Source: RGIG4708 sp045538875 (lineage in GTDB: Bacteria > Bacillota > Clostridia > UMGS1810). Taken from it: DNA of 64,000 nucleotides. The stretch spans positions 124,001-188,000 of the forward strand of contig JAZQEG010000010.1 of assembly GCA_045538875.1 (NCBI GenBank), in the 5' to 3' direction. This document shows, piece after piece, positions 16,612 through 24,748 of this stretch. The notes below the pieces were generated by a model. It saw only the letters and a program-made list of their open reading frames with translations, did no database searches and was not told where the DNA came from. Each line of letters starts with the position of its first letter. Positions within the stretch are counted from its first letter, which is position 1. Position numbers and translations under genes: made by a program.

Positions 16612-18721
16612 AATGTATGTCCTCCGCAGGATAAAAGTCTATTTGAGCAGTTGATATGTTTGCTCCGGTAACTACAATGTTGATTTTGTCGCCGATTTTG
16701 TACATTTTACCGCTGTGCTCGCCAATAAGAGTGTAATTTTTTTCATCATAAATATAATAATCATCAACAAGGTCGGTAACTCTTACTAATCCTTCAATTC
16801 CGCTACTAAGCTCAGCAAAAAAGCCAAAGTTTGTAACAGATGAAATAATTGCTTCGTATTGATCGCCTATATGGTTTTTCATATATTCTGCCTTTTTCAT
16901 ATCTTCAACTGCTCGTTCTGCTTCCATTGCGTTAATTTCTGCTTCGCTCGATTTTTGTGATGCAGCTGCAACAAATTTTGAAAGAAATGCAATTCGATCA
17001 TCACTTAGGCCATATTTTAAATACTCTTTGATAATACGGTGAATTGCAAGGTCGGGATACCGCCTTATTGGTGATGTAAAGTGACAATAATATTTAAATG
17101 AAAGTCCAAAATGACCTTGGTTTTGTGGTGAATATTTTGCCTTCATAAGTGAACGGAGCATAACTTTTGATATCAGCAACTCCTTGTCACTGCCTTTAAT
17201 GCTTTTAAGCATTTTAGAAAACTCCATAGGGTGTGGCTCATCACCGTGTATATGAAGATTCATTGGCTTTAAAAATTCGTTAAATGTTGCAAGCTTTTCG
17301 CTTGAAGGCTTTTCGTGTATTCTGTAAACAAATGGTATTTCAAGCCAAAAAAAGTTTTCTGCAACTGTTTTGTTTGCAACAAGCATAAACTCTTCAATAA
17401 TACTGTTGGATATACCAGGTGTGTATTTGTATACATCTGTTGGCTTTCCGTTTTTATCAACTATAATTTTGGTTTCGGGAAAGTCAAAATCAATGCTGCC
17501 TGAACTTTTTCTTTTATTTGCCAGTATAAGTGACAGGTCGTACATATTAATTATATCATTATATATGTGTGAGTATTTGTCGCAAAGAGTCGTATCATTT
17601 TGTAAGATTTTGGTTACATCATCATACGTCATTCGCTCGCAGCTTTTAATTACCCCTTCGGTAATGTAATGACTTACAACATTACCTTGCATATCAATTT
17701 CCATTACAACAGACAATGTAAGCCTGTCCTGATTTGGATTGAGGCTGCAAATTCCGTTTGACAGCTTTTGGGGAAGCATAGGTACAACGCGGTCTGTAAA
17801 ATATACGCTTGTACCTCTGTTAAACGCTTCATTGTCAATTGACGAATTTTCTTTTACATAATGCGATACATCCGCAATGTGAACGCATAGTGTATATTTA
17901 TCAGCTGTTTTTTTAACAGAAATTGCGTCATCAAGGTCTTTTGAATCTGCTCCGTCAATTGTAATTACGGTTGTATTTCTAAAATCTTCTCTTTCATCCA
18001 ATTCGTTTTCAGTGATTGTGTCACTTATATTGTTGGCCTCGATATTTACTTTATCAGGAAACTTATCATTAATACCAAAGCGTTTAAGCACACACAAAAC
18101 ATCAAGCCCTATATCACCGCGATTTCCAAGTATTTCGGTAATTGTGCCTTCGCCTTTTTTGCCGTTAACTGGCCACTTTATTATTTTTGCAACAACTTTT
18201 TGGCCATTTTTAGCATCATATCGCTCTGATTTTGGTATATATATGTCGTTTGTCAGCTTTTTGTCATCAGGAATTACAAAGCCAAAGTTCTTACAGTCGC
18301 TATATGTTCCTGTAACATATTCATTTGCTCGTTTTACTATTTTAAATATTTTGCCTTCACTTTTTTTGTCGCCTGAGGATTTATTCATAATATAAGCAAT
18401 TACTTTATCACCATTCATTGCATCCATTGTATTTTTGGCAGCAATAAATATATCTTTATTTTGGTCATCAGGAGTAACAAATCCAAAACCTCTTTCGTTG
18501 GAGCGAAAAATTCCTTTTACATATTCATTGTTATTAAAAGGCATAAATTTGTTTTTTGATGTTTTAATAATTTTTCCTTCATCACAAAGTTCAATGAGTA
18601 TATTTTCAAGCTCTGGCATATCTTGCTTTGGTACTGCCAACAAAGCAGCTATATCTTTAAGCTTCATTGGAACATAACATTCATCATTTATAACATTTAA
18701 AATTGTTTGTTTTCTATCCAT
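16604..18721 (-). CDS. rnr: Ribonuclease R
   Basis: A 705-aa 3'-to-5' exoribonuclease that digests structured RNA and works with SmpB in ribosome rescue. It has an N-terminal winged-helix region (about 1-65) and two cold-shock OB folds (RGFGFVTPDDQ and KNFGFVIPDD). The RNB catalytic domain has the metal-binding aspartates in TVITIDGADSKDLDDAISV, and the C-terminal S1 domain is FGFFAELSSGIEGLVRVTDL. The ATG at 18721 was chosen because AAAGGAT precedes it; the longer in-frame start gives an atypical N-terminus. RNase R rather than RNase II is supported by size and the smpB neighbour. Confidence 0.95.
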   Translation of the reverse strand: MDRKQTILNVINDECYVPMKLKDIAALLAVPKQDMPELENILIELCDEGKIIKTSKNKFMPFNNNEYVKGIFRSNERGFGFVTPDDQNKDIFIAAKNTMDAMNGDKVIAYIMNKSSGDKKSEGKIFKIVKRANEYVTGTYSDCKNFGFVIPDDKKLTNDIYIPKSERYDAKNGQKVVAKIIKWPVNGKKGEGTITEILGNRGDIGLDVLCVLKRFGINDKFPDKVNIEANNISDTITENELDEREDFRNTTVITIDGADSKDLDDAISVKKTADKYTLCVHIADVSHYVKENSSIDNEAFNRGTSVYFTDRVVPMLPQKLSNGICSLNPNQDRLTLSVVMEIDMQGNVVSHYITEGVIKSCERMTYDDVTKILQNDTTLCDKYSHIYNDIINMYDLSLILANKRKSSGSIDFDFPETKIIVDKNGKPTDVYKYTPGISNSIIEEFMLVANKTVAENFFWLEIPFVYRIHEKPSSEKLATFNEFLKPMNLHIHGDEPHPMEFSKMLKSIKGSDKELLISKVMLRSLMKAKYSPQNQGHFGLSFKYYCHFTSPIRRYPDLAIHRIIKEYLKYGLSDDRIAFLSKFVAAASQKSSEAEINAMEAERAVEDMKKAEYMKNHIGDQYEAIISSVTNFGFFAELSSGIEGLVRVTDLVDDYYIYDEKNYTLIGEHSGKMYKIGDKINIVVTGANISTAQIDFYPAEDIHYG

Positions 18722-18819
18722 TTTAGAAATCCTTTCACATTTACAAATATATTTTAACATTGTTTTAATTAAAATGATAGTGTTATTTTTAAAATTGTGA
18801 CATATTTTGGTTAACTGCC

Positions 18820-18848
18820 TTGATTTTTGGCAACTGTTACTATATAAT
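18820..18848 (+). promoter_or_regulatory. Promoter of the DUF1015 gene
   Basis: TTGATT, 17 bases, TATAAT, 30 bases before the ATG at 18879. Confidence 0.6.
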
Positions 18849-18878
18849 TATATATTATTTGTAACGGATGTGATTTTG

Positions 18879-20147
18879 ATGATTTTTAAAAGAGCAAATA
18901 TTTTGTTGCCAAAATTTGCGGACAATGCTGATTTGATGAGCAAATGGAGTGTTATTGCGTGTGACCAGTATACTCAGGATTATGAATATTGGAGCAACAC
19001 CAAAAAATTTATAGGCGACAGCAAATCTTGTATTAATATTATTGTTCCAGAAATTTATCTTAATGATAACGATATTGATGAAAAAATTAATAAGGTTAAT
19101 TGTGTAATGAAGCAATATGTTGATAACGGCATTTTTAACGAATTTAAAAACACTTTTATTTATGTTGAGCGCACACAAAAAAACGGAGCTGTACGGCGAG
19201 GTATTGTTGGTGTGATTGACCTTGAGGAATACGATTACAATAGCGGCTCCAAATCTAAAGTTAGAGCAACGGAAGGTACTGTGCTTGAAAGGATTCCGCC
19301 GCGCCTCAAAGTGCGAACAGATGCTTATATTGAACTTGCGCACATTATGATGCTTATTGACAATAGCAACAAAGATATTATTGAGTATAACGATGCAATT
19401 AAAAATACTTTTGAAGTTGTTTATGATTTTGATTTAAATAATGATAGTGGTCATATAACCGGTTACAAAATGACTGATGATGCATGTGCTGAGGTAGAAA
19501 AAAAGCTTGCTAAGCTTGATGACTTGCAAAAATTTAATAAAAAATACAGTTGCAGCGAAAGTTCACCATTGATTTTTGCGGTTGGGGATGGCAATCATTC
19601 ACTTGCAACTGCAAAGGCACATTACAACAATCTTAAGCAACAAATTGGTGATGCTGCTGCCAATTCACCTGCACGCTATGCTCTTTGTGAACTTGTTAAT
19701 TTGCATGATGAATCATTGGTTTTTGAGCCAATACACCGTGTGGTATTTGATACTGACTTTGATTTGTTTGTTAAAGAACTTTCAAAAATGTACAATATAT
19801 CACTTGACGAAAATGCTAACGGACAAAAATTTGTTGTTATTGCTAATGATAACAAAACAACAATAACAATAACAAATTCTAATGAGTTTTTAACTGTTGG
19901 TACTGTACAAAAATTTTTGGACTATTTTTGTAAAAAATACAATTGCGAAATTGATTATATACATGGTGAACAAGATGTACATAAGCTGACTAAAAATTCA
20001 TCAAACATAGGTATAATTTTGGATGCAATGAGTAAAAATGAATTGTATAAGTCAGTCATTGAGTGCGGAGCATTACCAAGAAAAACATTTTCTATGGGTG
20101 AAGCATATGACAAAAGGTTTTATGTTGAATGCCGCAAAATCAAATAA
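18879..20147 (+). CDS. DUF1015 family protein
   Basis: A cytoplasmic protein of 422 aa recognised as DUF1015 by its start FKRANILLPKFADNADLMSKWSVIACDQYTQD and the block PLIFAVGDGNHSLATAKAHY, with the conserved DGNHS motif near the middle. EPIHRVVF follows later, also typical. The family is widespread in anaerobes and is often found near serine biosynthesis genes, but its activity is not established, so no function is given. Divergent from rnr with its own promoter. The codon before the ATG region offers a GTG three codons upstream as an alternative start. Confidence 0.88.
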   Translation: MIFKRANILLPKFADNADLMSKWSVIACDQYTQDYEYWSNTKKFIGDSKSCINIIVPEIYLNDNDIDEKINKVNCVMKQYVDNGIFNEFKNTFIYVERTQKNGAVRRGIVGVIDLEEYDYNSGSKSKVRATEGTVLERIPPRLKVRTDAYIELAHIMMLIDNSNKDIIEYNDAIKNTFEVVYDFDLNNDSGHITGYKMTDDACAEVEKKLAKLDDLQKFNKKYSCSESSPLIFAVGDGNHSLATAKAHYNNLKQQIGDAAANSPARYALCELVNLHDESLVFEPIHRVVFDTDFDLFVKELSKMYNISLDENANGQKFVVIANDNKTTITITNSNEFLTVGTVQKFLDYFCKKYNCEIDYIHGEQDVHKLTKNSSNIGIILDAMSKNELYKSVIECGALPRKTFSMGEAYDKRFYVECRKIK

Positions 20148-20175
20148 TAATTTAGAAAAAATTACAAAAAAACTA

Positions 20176-20204
20176 TTGACATTTATATTAATTGATAGTA
20201 TAAT
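20176..20204 (+). promoter_or_regulatory. Consensus promoter of tRNA-Met
   Basis: TTGACA, 17 bases, TATAAT: a perfect vegetative promoter 35 bases before the tRNA. Confidence 0.9.
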
Positions 20205-20238
20205 AACTTTTGTTGCTGACGCGACATAAGTTAAATAC

Positions 20239-20315
20239 GGCGGAATAGCTCAGCTGGCTAGAGCACACGGTTCATACCCGTGGTGTCGATGGTTCAAGTC
20301 CATTTTCCGCTACCA
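20239..20315 (+). tRNA. Elongator tRNA-Met (anticodon CAU)
   Basis: Acceptor GGCGGAA pairs with TTCCGCT. The D-arm contains AGCTGGCTA, the anticodon stem-loop is CACGG-TTCATAC-CCGTG, and the T-arm is GATGG-TTCAAGT-CCATT, with CCA encoded. The first pair is G-U and the anticodon stem lacks the three G-C pairs of initiators, so it is an elongator. It closely resembles the B. subtilis elongator tRNA-Met. A lysidine-modified tRNA-Ile is the less likely alternative. Confidence 0.93.
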
Positions 20316-20347
20316 AAGAGACTGTTCAATGAATAGTCTCTTTTTTT
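20315..20347 (+). terminator. Terminator of tRNA-Met
   Basis: Stem AAAGAGACT/AGTCTCTTT with an 11-base loop, followed by a run of seven T. It begins on the last base of the tRNA. Confidence 0.85.
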
Positions 20348-20391
20348 GTTAATATAGTCAACCAAATAATAATGCTATGGTGGGATAATTA

Positions 20392-20961
20392 ATGAAAAAT
20401 GTAAAAACTGCAAATAGGATTTACTGGGTTCAGATTTGCTGGATTATAATTTCGGTGCTGTTATTTACAGGCTGTATTTTTGGTTATGTACACAAAAGTG
20501 ACAATGTTTTAACCATTGCACGTCCTCTTGGAGCTATAATGTTTTTGGCTGGCTCAATAAATTTGTTTGTGTGCTATAAAAAAAGCCATACAATCCGTGG
20601 GTCTAAATGGCTTATGACCGATGGATTAACTGCAATTTTGCTTTCGTTTTTTCCTTTGTTTAATCAAGTGATTATTCCTGTTATGATACCGTTTTTCTTT
20701 GGGTTTTGGGAATTATTTTCGGGGATATTAAAGGTTATGGATTCATACGAAATCAAATCAGAAGGTGTAAATTGCTGGATTGGTTTTGCAATAATAGGCT
20801 ATGTTGAACTGGTTTCGGGTACATTTTCAATGATTAAGCCGTTTGATGAGGCAGTTGGATATAACAGTGTTATTTGTATAATTTTTTTAATCCAAAGCAT
20901 TAGTTTTATACTTAAGGCTATTATGTATAAAAGCCTTATATCAAAAAAAGAGTTTGCATAA
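20392..20961 (+). CDS. DUF308/HdeD-like membrane protein
   Basis: A 189-aa integral membrane protein with about six hydrophobic segments. The repeating unit of two helices around a short loop, GAIMFLAGSINLFVCYK then LTAILLSFFPLF and PFFFGFWELFSGILKVMDS, matches the DUF308/HdeD family. In E. coli HdeD relates to acid resistance; in clostridia its role is unknown. It is separated from the tRNA by a terminator and is convergent with the remaining 3' piece of the interrupted EamA gene, sharing a terminator with it. Confidence 0.75.
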   Translation: MKNVKTANRIYWVQICWIIISVLLFTGCIFGYVHKSDNVLTIARPLGAIMFLAGSINLFVCYKKSHTIRGSKWLMTDGLTAILLSFFPLFNQVIIPVMIPFFFGFWELFSGILKVMDSYEIKSEGVNCWIGFAIIGYVELVSGTFSMIKPFDEAVGYNSVICIIFLIQSISFILKAIMYKSLISKKEFA

Positions 20962-20981
20962 ATTGCAAACTCATTTTTTTT
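20950..20981. terminator. Bidirectional terminator for the DUF308 gene and the EamA gene
   Basis: Stem GAGTTTGC/GCAAACTC with a run of eight T on the plus strand and seven T on the minus strand. It overlaps both stop codons. Confidence 0.85.
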
Positions 20982-21180
20982 GTACATCAATAATTTGTAC
21001 TGCCCACACGCCAACAATAATCATTATGGCTGCAATGGCCGAAGTAAAAGTAATTTTTTCGTTTAAAAAAACTGCTCCTGCTATTACCGAAACAACAGTT
21101 GTAAAGTTTGAAAATACAGTAGTTTTTGCAACAGGTAAATATGTATTTGCGTAATTCATCATAAAAAATGCAACAACTGA
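20971..21180 (-). pseudogene. EamA/DMT transporter gene, 3' part (interrupted by the mobile element)
   Basis: These 69 codons plus stop are the C-terminal end of a drug/metabolite transporter: SVVAFFMMNYANTYLPVAKTTVFSNF and VVSVIAGAVFLNEKITF are the typical last EamA helices. The 5' part lies at 39105-39788. Joining the two at the GATG shared by the element's ends restores YLGIASSVVAFFMMNY in frame, 297 aa in all. The fragment's apparent ATG at 21162 is an internal methionine. As separated, the gene should be inactive, but precise excision of the element would repair it. Confidence 0.93.
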
Positions 21181-21201
21181 TGTTAAATGACGATAAGGAA
21201 G
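21171..21201 (+). repeat. attL: left junction of the element
   Basis: Host side CAACAACT, crossover GA at 21179-21180, then the element arm beginning TGTTAAATGACGATAAGG. The arm is an inverted copy of the right-end arm, with 2 mismatches in 21. Confidence 0.9.
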
Positions 21202-21272
21202 AAAGGTAAAAATGTGTTATACAGCCGGATTGATATGATATTGTAGAAAATTAAATTTTGGAGGATTTTACA

Positions 21273-21647
21273 ATGAAATCAATATTTGAACAGAACGGCG
21301 GAACATATACAAAAGTTGGAGATTACTATATTCCCAATATCGCAGTACCAGACACAAAGAAATACAATATCGGTAAATACGGAAATTTGAGAAAAACATT
21401 CTTGAAAGAACATCATAAATCCTATTACACAATTCTTTTTATGGAAGGTAAGTTGTTTGAACACCTTGCAGAGATAGACGAAACTTGTCATAGATGTTTA
21501 AAAGATATGATAACAAAAATGGCAGAGCAAGAGGGCGTTACGGAACAATTAAAAGCAACAGACCAAATGGCTTGGGTGCAAAAAATGAACAATATTCGCA
21601 ATCGAGCAGAAGAAATGATTCTTTCTAATTTTGTTTATATAATATAG
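21273..21647 (+). CDS. tnpV: Transposon-encoded protein TnpV
   Basis: A 124-aa protein matching TnpV of Tn4451-type elements: IFEQNGGTYTKVGDYYIPN at the start, YGNLRKTFLKEHHKSYYT, GKLFEHLAEIDE and a C-terminal MNNIRNRAEEMIL. Its function is not known; it is a marker of this element family and lies at the opposite end from tnpW and tnpX. The ATG at 21273 has GGAGG 8 bases upstream; an in-frame codon 5 positions earlier overlaps that ribosome site. It is the first gene inside the left end, closed by its own terminator. Confidence 0.88.
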   Translation: MKSIFEQNGGTYTKVGDYYIPNIAVPDTKKYNIGKYGNLRKTFLKEHHKSYYTILFMEGKLFEHLAEIDETCHRCLKDMITKMAEQEGVTEQLKATDQMAWVQKMNNIRNRAEEMILSNFVYII

Positions 21648-21651
21648 AAAT

Positions 21652-21695
21652 ATAATATACAAGGCAGCATTTTTCAATGCCGCCTTGTATATTAT
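21652..21695 (+). terminator. Terminator after tnpV
   Basis: A 14-bp perfect stem (ATAATATACAAGGC and its complement) extended past one mismatch, with T-rich flanks. Confidence 0.75.
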
Positions 21696-21769
21696 TTGAA
21701 CAAAATCTTCTTAAATAAATTATTTCTAATAGAACTAAATCAGCAGCAAATATTTATTTAATATGTCAA

Positions 21770-21798
21770 TTGATTATTTCATACATATATGATATAAT
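21770..21798 (+). promoter_or_regulatory. Promoter of the coiled-coil/DUF4062 pair
   Basis: TTGATT, 17 bases, TATAAT, 54 bases before the first ATG. Confidence 0.65.
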
Positions 21799-21851
21799 AT
21801 TTTGTAATATTATGGTATAACGTGGCAAAATAAAGTAGAAAGGACTAAAAA

Positions 21852-22256
21852 ATGTTTGAAATATATATGTCGTTGTTATCTTTAGTTTTAGGGTTCGATA
21901 TAAAAGAAATTAAAAAAGCATTGAATAGAGAACAGTTACGAAGTTCAGGGAAACTAGAAATTAGTACAAGTATAGAAGCTGTAAGCAAAAACTTAAATAC
22001 CTCTAAGGATATTATAGAAAGCACACTTGTTGAACTAGAGAATCAAAAAAAATTATTTGAAGATATGAAAAAGCAAGCTGAAATAAGTCAACAAATAGCA
22101 TCAATGAACCAAGAGCAGGTAGCAGCTCTAAATAAAGTTTTAGAAAAGACTTTACATAATCAAGAAAAAAAGTCGTTTCCCAAAACAGTACTATGGAACT
22201 TGTTTTTTTGTGTGCTTAGTGCGATATTAGGTTTCGGTCTGGGTAAATTTTTATAA
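21852..22256 (+). CDS. Membrane-anchored coiled-coil protein, partner of the DUF4062-receiver gene
   Basis: No family recognised. The 134-aa product has a short hydrophobic N-terminus (MFEIYMSLLSLVLGF) and a long charged helical region (about 20-105) with heptad-like spacing. A C-terminal transmembrane helix (about 113-133, VLWNLFFCVLSAILGFGLGKFL) completes it. This is the form of a tail-anchored coiled coil that could oligomerise at the membrane. It is 62 bases upstream of the DUF4062-receiver gene, with one promoter in front and a terminator only after the second gene, so the two are likely one functional unit. Confidence 0.78.
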   Translation: MFEIYMSLLSLVLGFDIKEIKKALNREQLRSSGKLEISTSIEAVSKNLNTSKDIIESTLVELENQKKLFEDMKKQAEISQQIASMNQEQVAALNKVLEKTLHNQEKKSFPKTVLWNLFFCVLSAILGFGLGKFL

Positions 22257-22318
22257 ATTCAGATATTTTTAACGGGATAAACAGAAATATAGATAATAAA
22301 AATAGAACGGAGTTTATT

Positions 22319-23212
22319 ATGCCTACAAAAATTACAGTTTATGATTTACTAATATCATGTCCCTCGGATATGTGTGAATATATCTCGCATATAGAAACAA
22401 CTATAAATTTATTTAATAACAATTATGGCAGAGCAAATAATATTATTATAAGGACTTTTCATTGGTCTAAAAGCGCTTATTCTACAATAGGAGAAAGTCC
22501 ACAAGATATCTTAAACAAACAAATTGTCGATTGTTCAGATATGGCTGTAGGAATTTTTTGGACTAGATTTGGTTCACCCACCACAGAATATAATTCAGGC
22601 ACTGAAGAAGAAATCGAGAGAATGGTATCAAGCAACAAACAGGTTTTTTTGTATTTTTTGGACAAACCTATTCACCCATCAAAAATAGATCAAGAGCAAT
22701 ATAAAAAAGTATGCGAGTTTAAAGAACGCCATAAACAAGATGGTATTTATTTTTCTGTCGAAGATGAAGATCAACTAGCAAAAAAATTCTACACAAATTT
22801 AGAACTTTATTTTAATTCTATCATTTATGGAGAAGATATAAAAAGGAAAATTTCCAAAGAAATACTATGGGTTGACGATAGACCAGAAAATAATGTCTAT
22901 GAAAGAAAAATCTTAGAACATTATGGAATCGATATTTCTTTGGCATTAACAACTAAACAAGCTTTACAGTTTATGAGAAATAATGACTTTTCTTTAGTAA
23001 TATCTGATATGGGACGAAAAGAAGGTGATAGAGAAGGTTATGTATTATTAAAAAAAATTCGAGAGTCTGACAAAAATATACCTTTTATTATTTATGCTGG
23101 TTCTCGCAAACCTGAACATGTAAGGGAAGCTTTAGATAAGGGTGCTCAAGGCTGCACTAATGAACCGGCTGAATTAGTTGACCTCGTAATAACAAATTTG
23201 TTAAATACATAG
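22319..23212 (+). CDS. DUF4062 domain fused to a degenerate response-regulator receiver
   Basis: A 297-aa soluble protein with two domains. Residues about 5-165 match DUF4062, a TIR-related fold: LLISCPSDM, PQDILNKQIVDCSDMAVGIFWTRFGSPT, then SGTEEEIERMV. Residues about 180-295 form a receiver domain: acidic pair in LWVDDRPEN (D186, D187) and phospho-acceptor position D230 in LVISDMGR. The switch Thr/Ser is replaced (IIYAG), and the conserved Lys before Pro is Glu282 (CTNEP). The last two changes argue against normal phosphorelay. DUF4062 occurs at the N-terminus of many predicted antiviral NTPases, but here no NTPase is attached. Function is inferred only: sensing or effector role with its membrane coiled-coil neighbour. 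Confidence 0.8.
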   Translation: MPTKITVYDLLISCPSDMCEYISHIETTINLFNNNYGRANNIIIRTFHWSKSAYSTIGESPQDILNKQIVDCSDMAVGIFWTRFGSPTTEYNSGTEEEIERMVSSNKQVFLYFLDKPIHPSKIDQEQYKKVCEFKERHKQDGIYFSVEDEDQLAKKFYTNLELYFNSIIYGEDIKRKISKEILWVDDRPENNVYERKILEHYGIDISLALTTKQALQFMRNNDFSLVISDMGRKEGDREGYVLLKKIRESDKNIPFIIYAGSRKPEHVREALDKGAQGCTNEPAELVDLVITNLLNT

Positions 23213-23276
23213 TTTATTGTTAGATGTCTAATATGTAAAGCACACATATGTTGAAAATGATATAGCTCTATGCAAT

Positions 23277-23320
23277 AAAAAACTCATAGATATTCAAAAT
23301 GAATGTCTATGAGTTTTTTT
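23277..23320. terminator. Terminator after the DUF4062-receiver gene
   Basis: A stem of about 18 bp with one mismatch (AAAAACTCATAGA block and complement) ends in seven T. A-runs on the 5' side let it work on the minus strand too, where it would stop leftward transcripts from the switch region. Confidence 0.85.
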
Positions 23321-23335
23321 CAATATAAATATGTT

Positions 23336-23362
23336 TCAATTATCGCTCAATTTATGCTCAAT
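23336..23362 (+). repeat. Triple 11-bp iterons, site 1 (upstream of the recombinase promoter)
   Basis: TCAAT starts at 23336, 23347 and 23358, exactly 11 bases apart, in units of the form TCAATTATCGC, TCAATTTATGC, TCAATG. The third copy begins 10 bases before a -35 hexamer. The same arrangement recurs at 28994 and 36891. Confidence 0.75.
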
Positions 23363-23367
23363 GTATA

Positions 23368-23395
23368 TTGACAACCTATCTGTTAGAATTACAAT
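23368..23395 (+). promoter_or_regulatory. Promoter reading into the tyrosine recombinase gene
   Basis: TTGACA, 16 bases, TACAAT, just left of the first 25-bp inverted repeat. It would transcribe the recombinase in the present orientation and its antisense strand if the segment inverts. Confidence 0.6.
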
Positions 23396-23417
23396 AGAAT
23401 TTTGCAAACTTACAATT

Positions 23418-23442
23418 TCCGTAAACAAGGTATTTACGGACA
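23418..23442 (+). repeat. Left 25-bp inverted repeat of the candidate inverton
   Basis: TCCGTAAA, 7-base spacer CAAGGTA, TTTACGGA, then CA. It is identical, in opposite orientation, to 24749-24773. Two 8-bp inverted arms around an asymmetric 7-base core is the usual form of a tyrosine-recombinase crossover site. Confidence 0.85.
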
Positions 23443-23512
23443 AGGGAAAATTGGCGTAATTGCTGATTTTTTCGCTATTCGTATTTTACATTCGACTACA
23501 ATGATATAATTT

Positions 23513-23541
23513 ATTATACCACAGAAGTGTCGGTAAAACAA
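23513..23541 (-). promoter_or_regulatory. Outward promoter inside the invertible segment
   Basis: On the minus strand TTGTTT, 17 bases, TATAAT, with an extended -10 (TGG directly before TATAAT). Now it fires left toward the terminator at 23277-23320; after inversion it would fire toward the surface protein gene. Its -35 lies in a degenerate third crossover-like sequence. Confidence 0.6.
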
Positions 23542-23553
23542 GTATTTAGCGGA
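23531..23553 (+). repeat. Degenerate third recombinase-site-like sequence
   Basis: Starting at 23530 the sequence TCGGTAAA, ACAAGTA, TTTAGCGGA resembles the two perfect repeats in both arms and in spacer length. It covers the -35 of the outward promoter, so recombinase binding here could regulate it. Confidence 0.45.
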
Positions 23554-23628
23554 AATTTCTCCCTTTTGTACAAAGAAAGTTTTTGAATTGTCCGTCAAAA
23601 TTGTAGTCAACAGAAAGGATGTGTTATT

Positions 23629-24681
23629 ATGGCTCGCAGAGGCGAAAATATTTATAAAAGAAAAGACGGTCGTTACGAAGGCAGATACATAAAGTATTAT
23701 GATACTTCGGGAAAGGCTGTCTATGGATATATTTATTCTAAAAGCTATGCAGAAATCAAAGAAAAGCTCGCACAATGTAAAACTGAGAAAAGGCAGACAA
23801 AAACAAGCTCAAATGTAAAATTAAGTGATTGGCTTACTATTTGGATAAATACACAAGGTGCAATAAAATCCACAACAAAAAGAGTTTATCAAAGTCATAT
23901 TAAAAACAGTATTATTCCCTACATCGGGGATATACCGCTGAAAAAGTTAAACGGAGATATTCTGCAAGAATTTGTGAACGAGTTGGAATTATCATCTGCA
24001 ACAATTAAAACAGTATTTACAATATTAAAATCAGCTTTAGAATGTGCGGAAGATAAGGGGTTTATAATGAACATTTGGAGTAAAGTTAAATTACCACAAA
24101 AGGAAAAGTCAATAGTTCGTGTACTAAGCACCATCGAACAACAACGGCTTGAAAGTTATCTTACGGATAAGATTGACATTGGTATTCTTATTTCTTTATA
24201 TACAGGGCTTCGCATTGGTGAAGTATGTGCTTTGAAATGGTCTGATATTAACTTTGAAACCAATACTCTCACAGTAAACGGAACGCAGGCAAGAACAGAA
24301 AAAGGTATAGAAATCACATCACCGAAAAGCAAATCGTCAAAGCGTGAAATCCCTATACCATCTTTTTTAAAAGATAAAATAAAGGAAATAACTCATAATA
24401 GTGAATTTGTATTATCAAGATGTGGCAAGGCTTTTGATGTTCGCACTTACCGCAGACATTTTAAGAATGTTTTGCAAAAAGCAAAATTGCCGGATATGAA
24501 ATATCATTCACTTCGTCATACATTTGCAACTCGTGCATTAGAGGTTGGAATGGATTATAAAACATTATCTGAAATTCTCGGTCATTCATCTGTGGGAATT
24601 ACTCTTGATTTATATGCACATTCATTAAGAGAGCATAAAATTAAAGAAATAAACAAATTGGGAGAAATATTCAGCGGATAA
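23629..24681 (+). CDS. Tyrosine recombinase (candidate DNA invertase)
   Basis: A 350-aa integrase-family recombinase. The N-terminal part (about 1-55, RRGENIYKRKDGRYEGRY) resembles the arm-binding domain of Tn916-type integrases, a SAM-like core-binding domain follows (about 65-155), then the catalytic domain. All catalytic residues are present: R195 in TGLRIGEVC, H293 and R296 in HSLRHTF, H319 in LGHSS and nucleophile Y329 in LDLYAH, with a lysine in the preceding beta hairpin. GAAAGGA precedes the ATG. Because it lies between inverted, not direct, copies of a crossover-like site next to a surface gene, a role in local inversion is more likely than in moving the whole element, which has TnpX. 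Confidence 0.9.
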   Translation: MARRGENIYKRKDGRYEGRYIKYYDTSGKAVYGYIYSKSYAEIKEKLAQCKTEKRQTKTSSNVKLSDWLTIWINTQGAIKSTTKRVYQSHIKNSIIPYIGDIPLKKLNGDILQEFVNELELSSATIKTVFTILKSALECAEDKGFIMNIWSKVKLPQKEKSIVRVLSTIEQQRLESYLTDKIDIGILISLYTGLRIGEVCALKWSDINFETNTLTVNGTQARTEKGIEITSPKSKSSKREIPIPSFLKDKIKEITHNSEFVLSRCGKAFDVRTYRRHFKNVLQKAKLPDMKYHSLRHTFATRALEVGMDYKTLSEILGHSSVGITLDLYAHSLREHKIKEINKLGEIFSG

Positions 24682-24707
24682 TTCTCAGTCAAAATTTATA
24701 GTCAACG

Positions 24708-24747
24708 AAAAGCGGAAATGCAGATTTTAAAGTATATTTCCGCTTTT
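24708..24747. terminator. Terminator after the tyrosine recombinase
   Basis: A 12-bp stem AAAAGCGGAAAT with its complement and a 16-base loop, ending in TTTT. It lies inside the invertible segment, just before the right repeat, and would stop read-through into the surface gene. Confidence 0.6.
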
Positions 24748-24748
24748 C

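Noticed and set aside
20239..20315. Initiator tRNA-fMet
   Set aside because: The first acceptor pair is G-U and the anticodon stem lacks the three consecutive G-C pairs typical of initiators.
20971..21162. A 63-aa membrane protein gene on its own
   Set aside because: It is the end of the EamA gene; joining it to 39105-39788 restores one normal transporter frame.
23336..23362. TCAAT repeats as a short CRISPR array
   Set aside because: The units are only 11 bp with no spacers, there are three per site, and no cas genes are present.
23629..24681. Taking the tyrosine recombinase as the integrase that moves the whole element
   Set aside because: Its flanking sites are inverted and 1.3 kb apart inside the element, while the true ends carry the GA-type junctions expected of the serine recombinase at 37378-39012.
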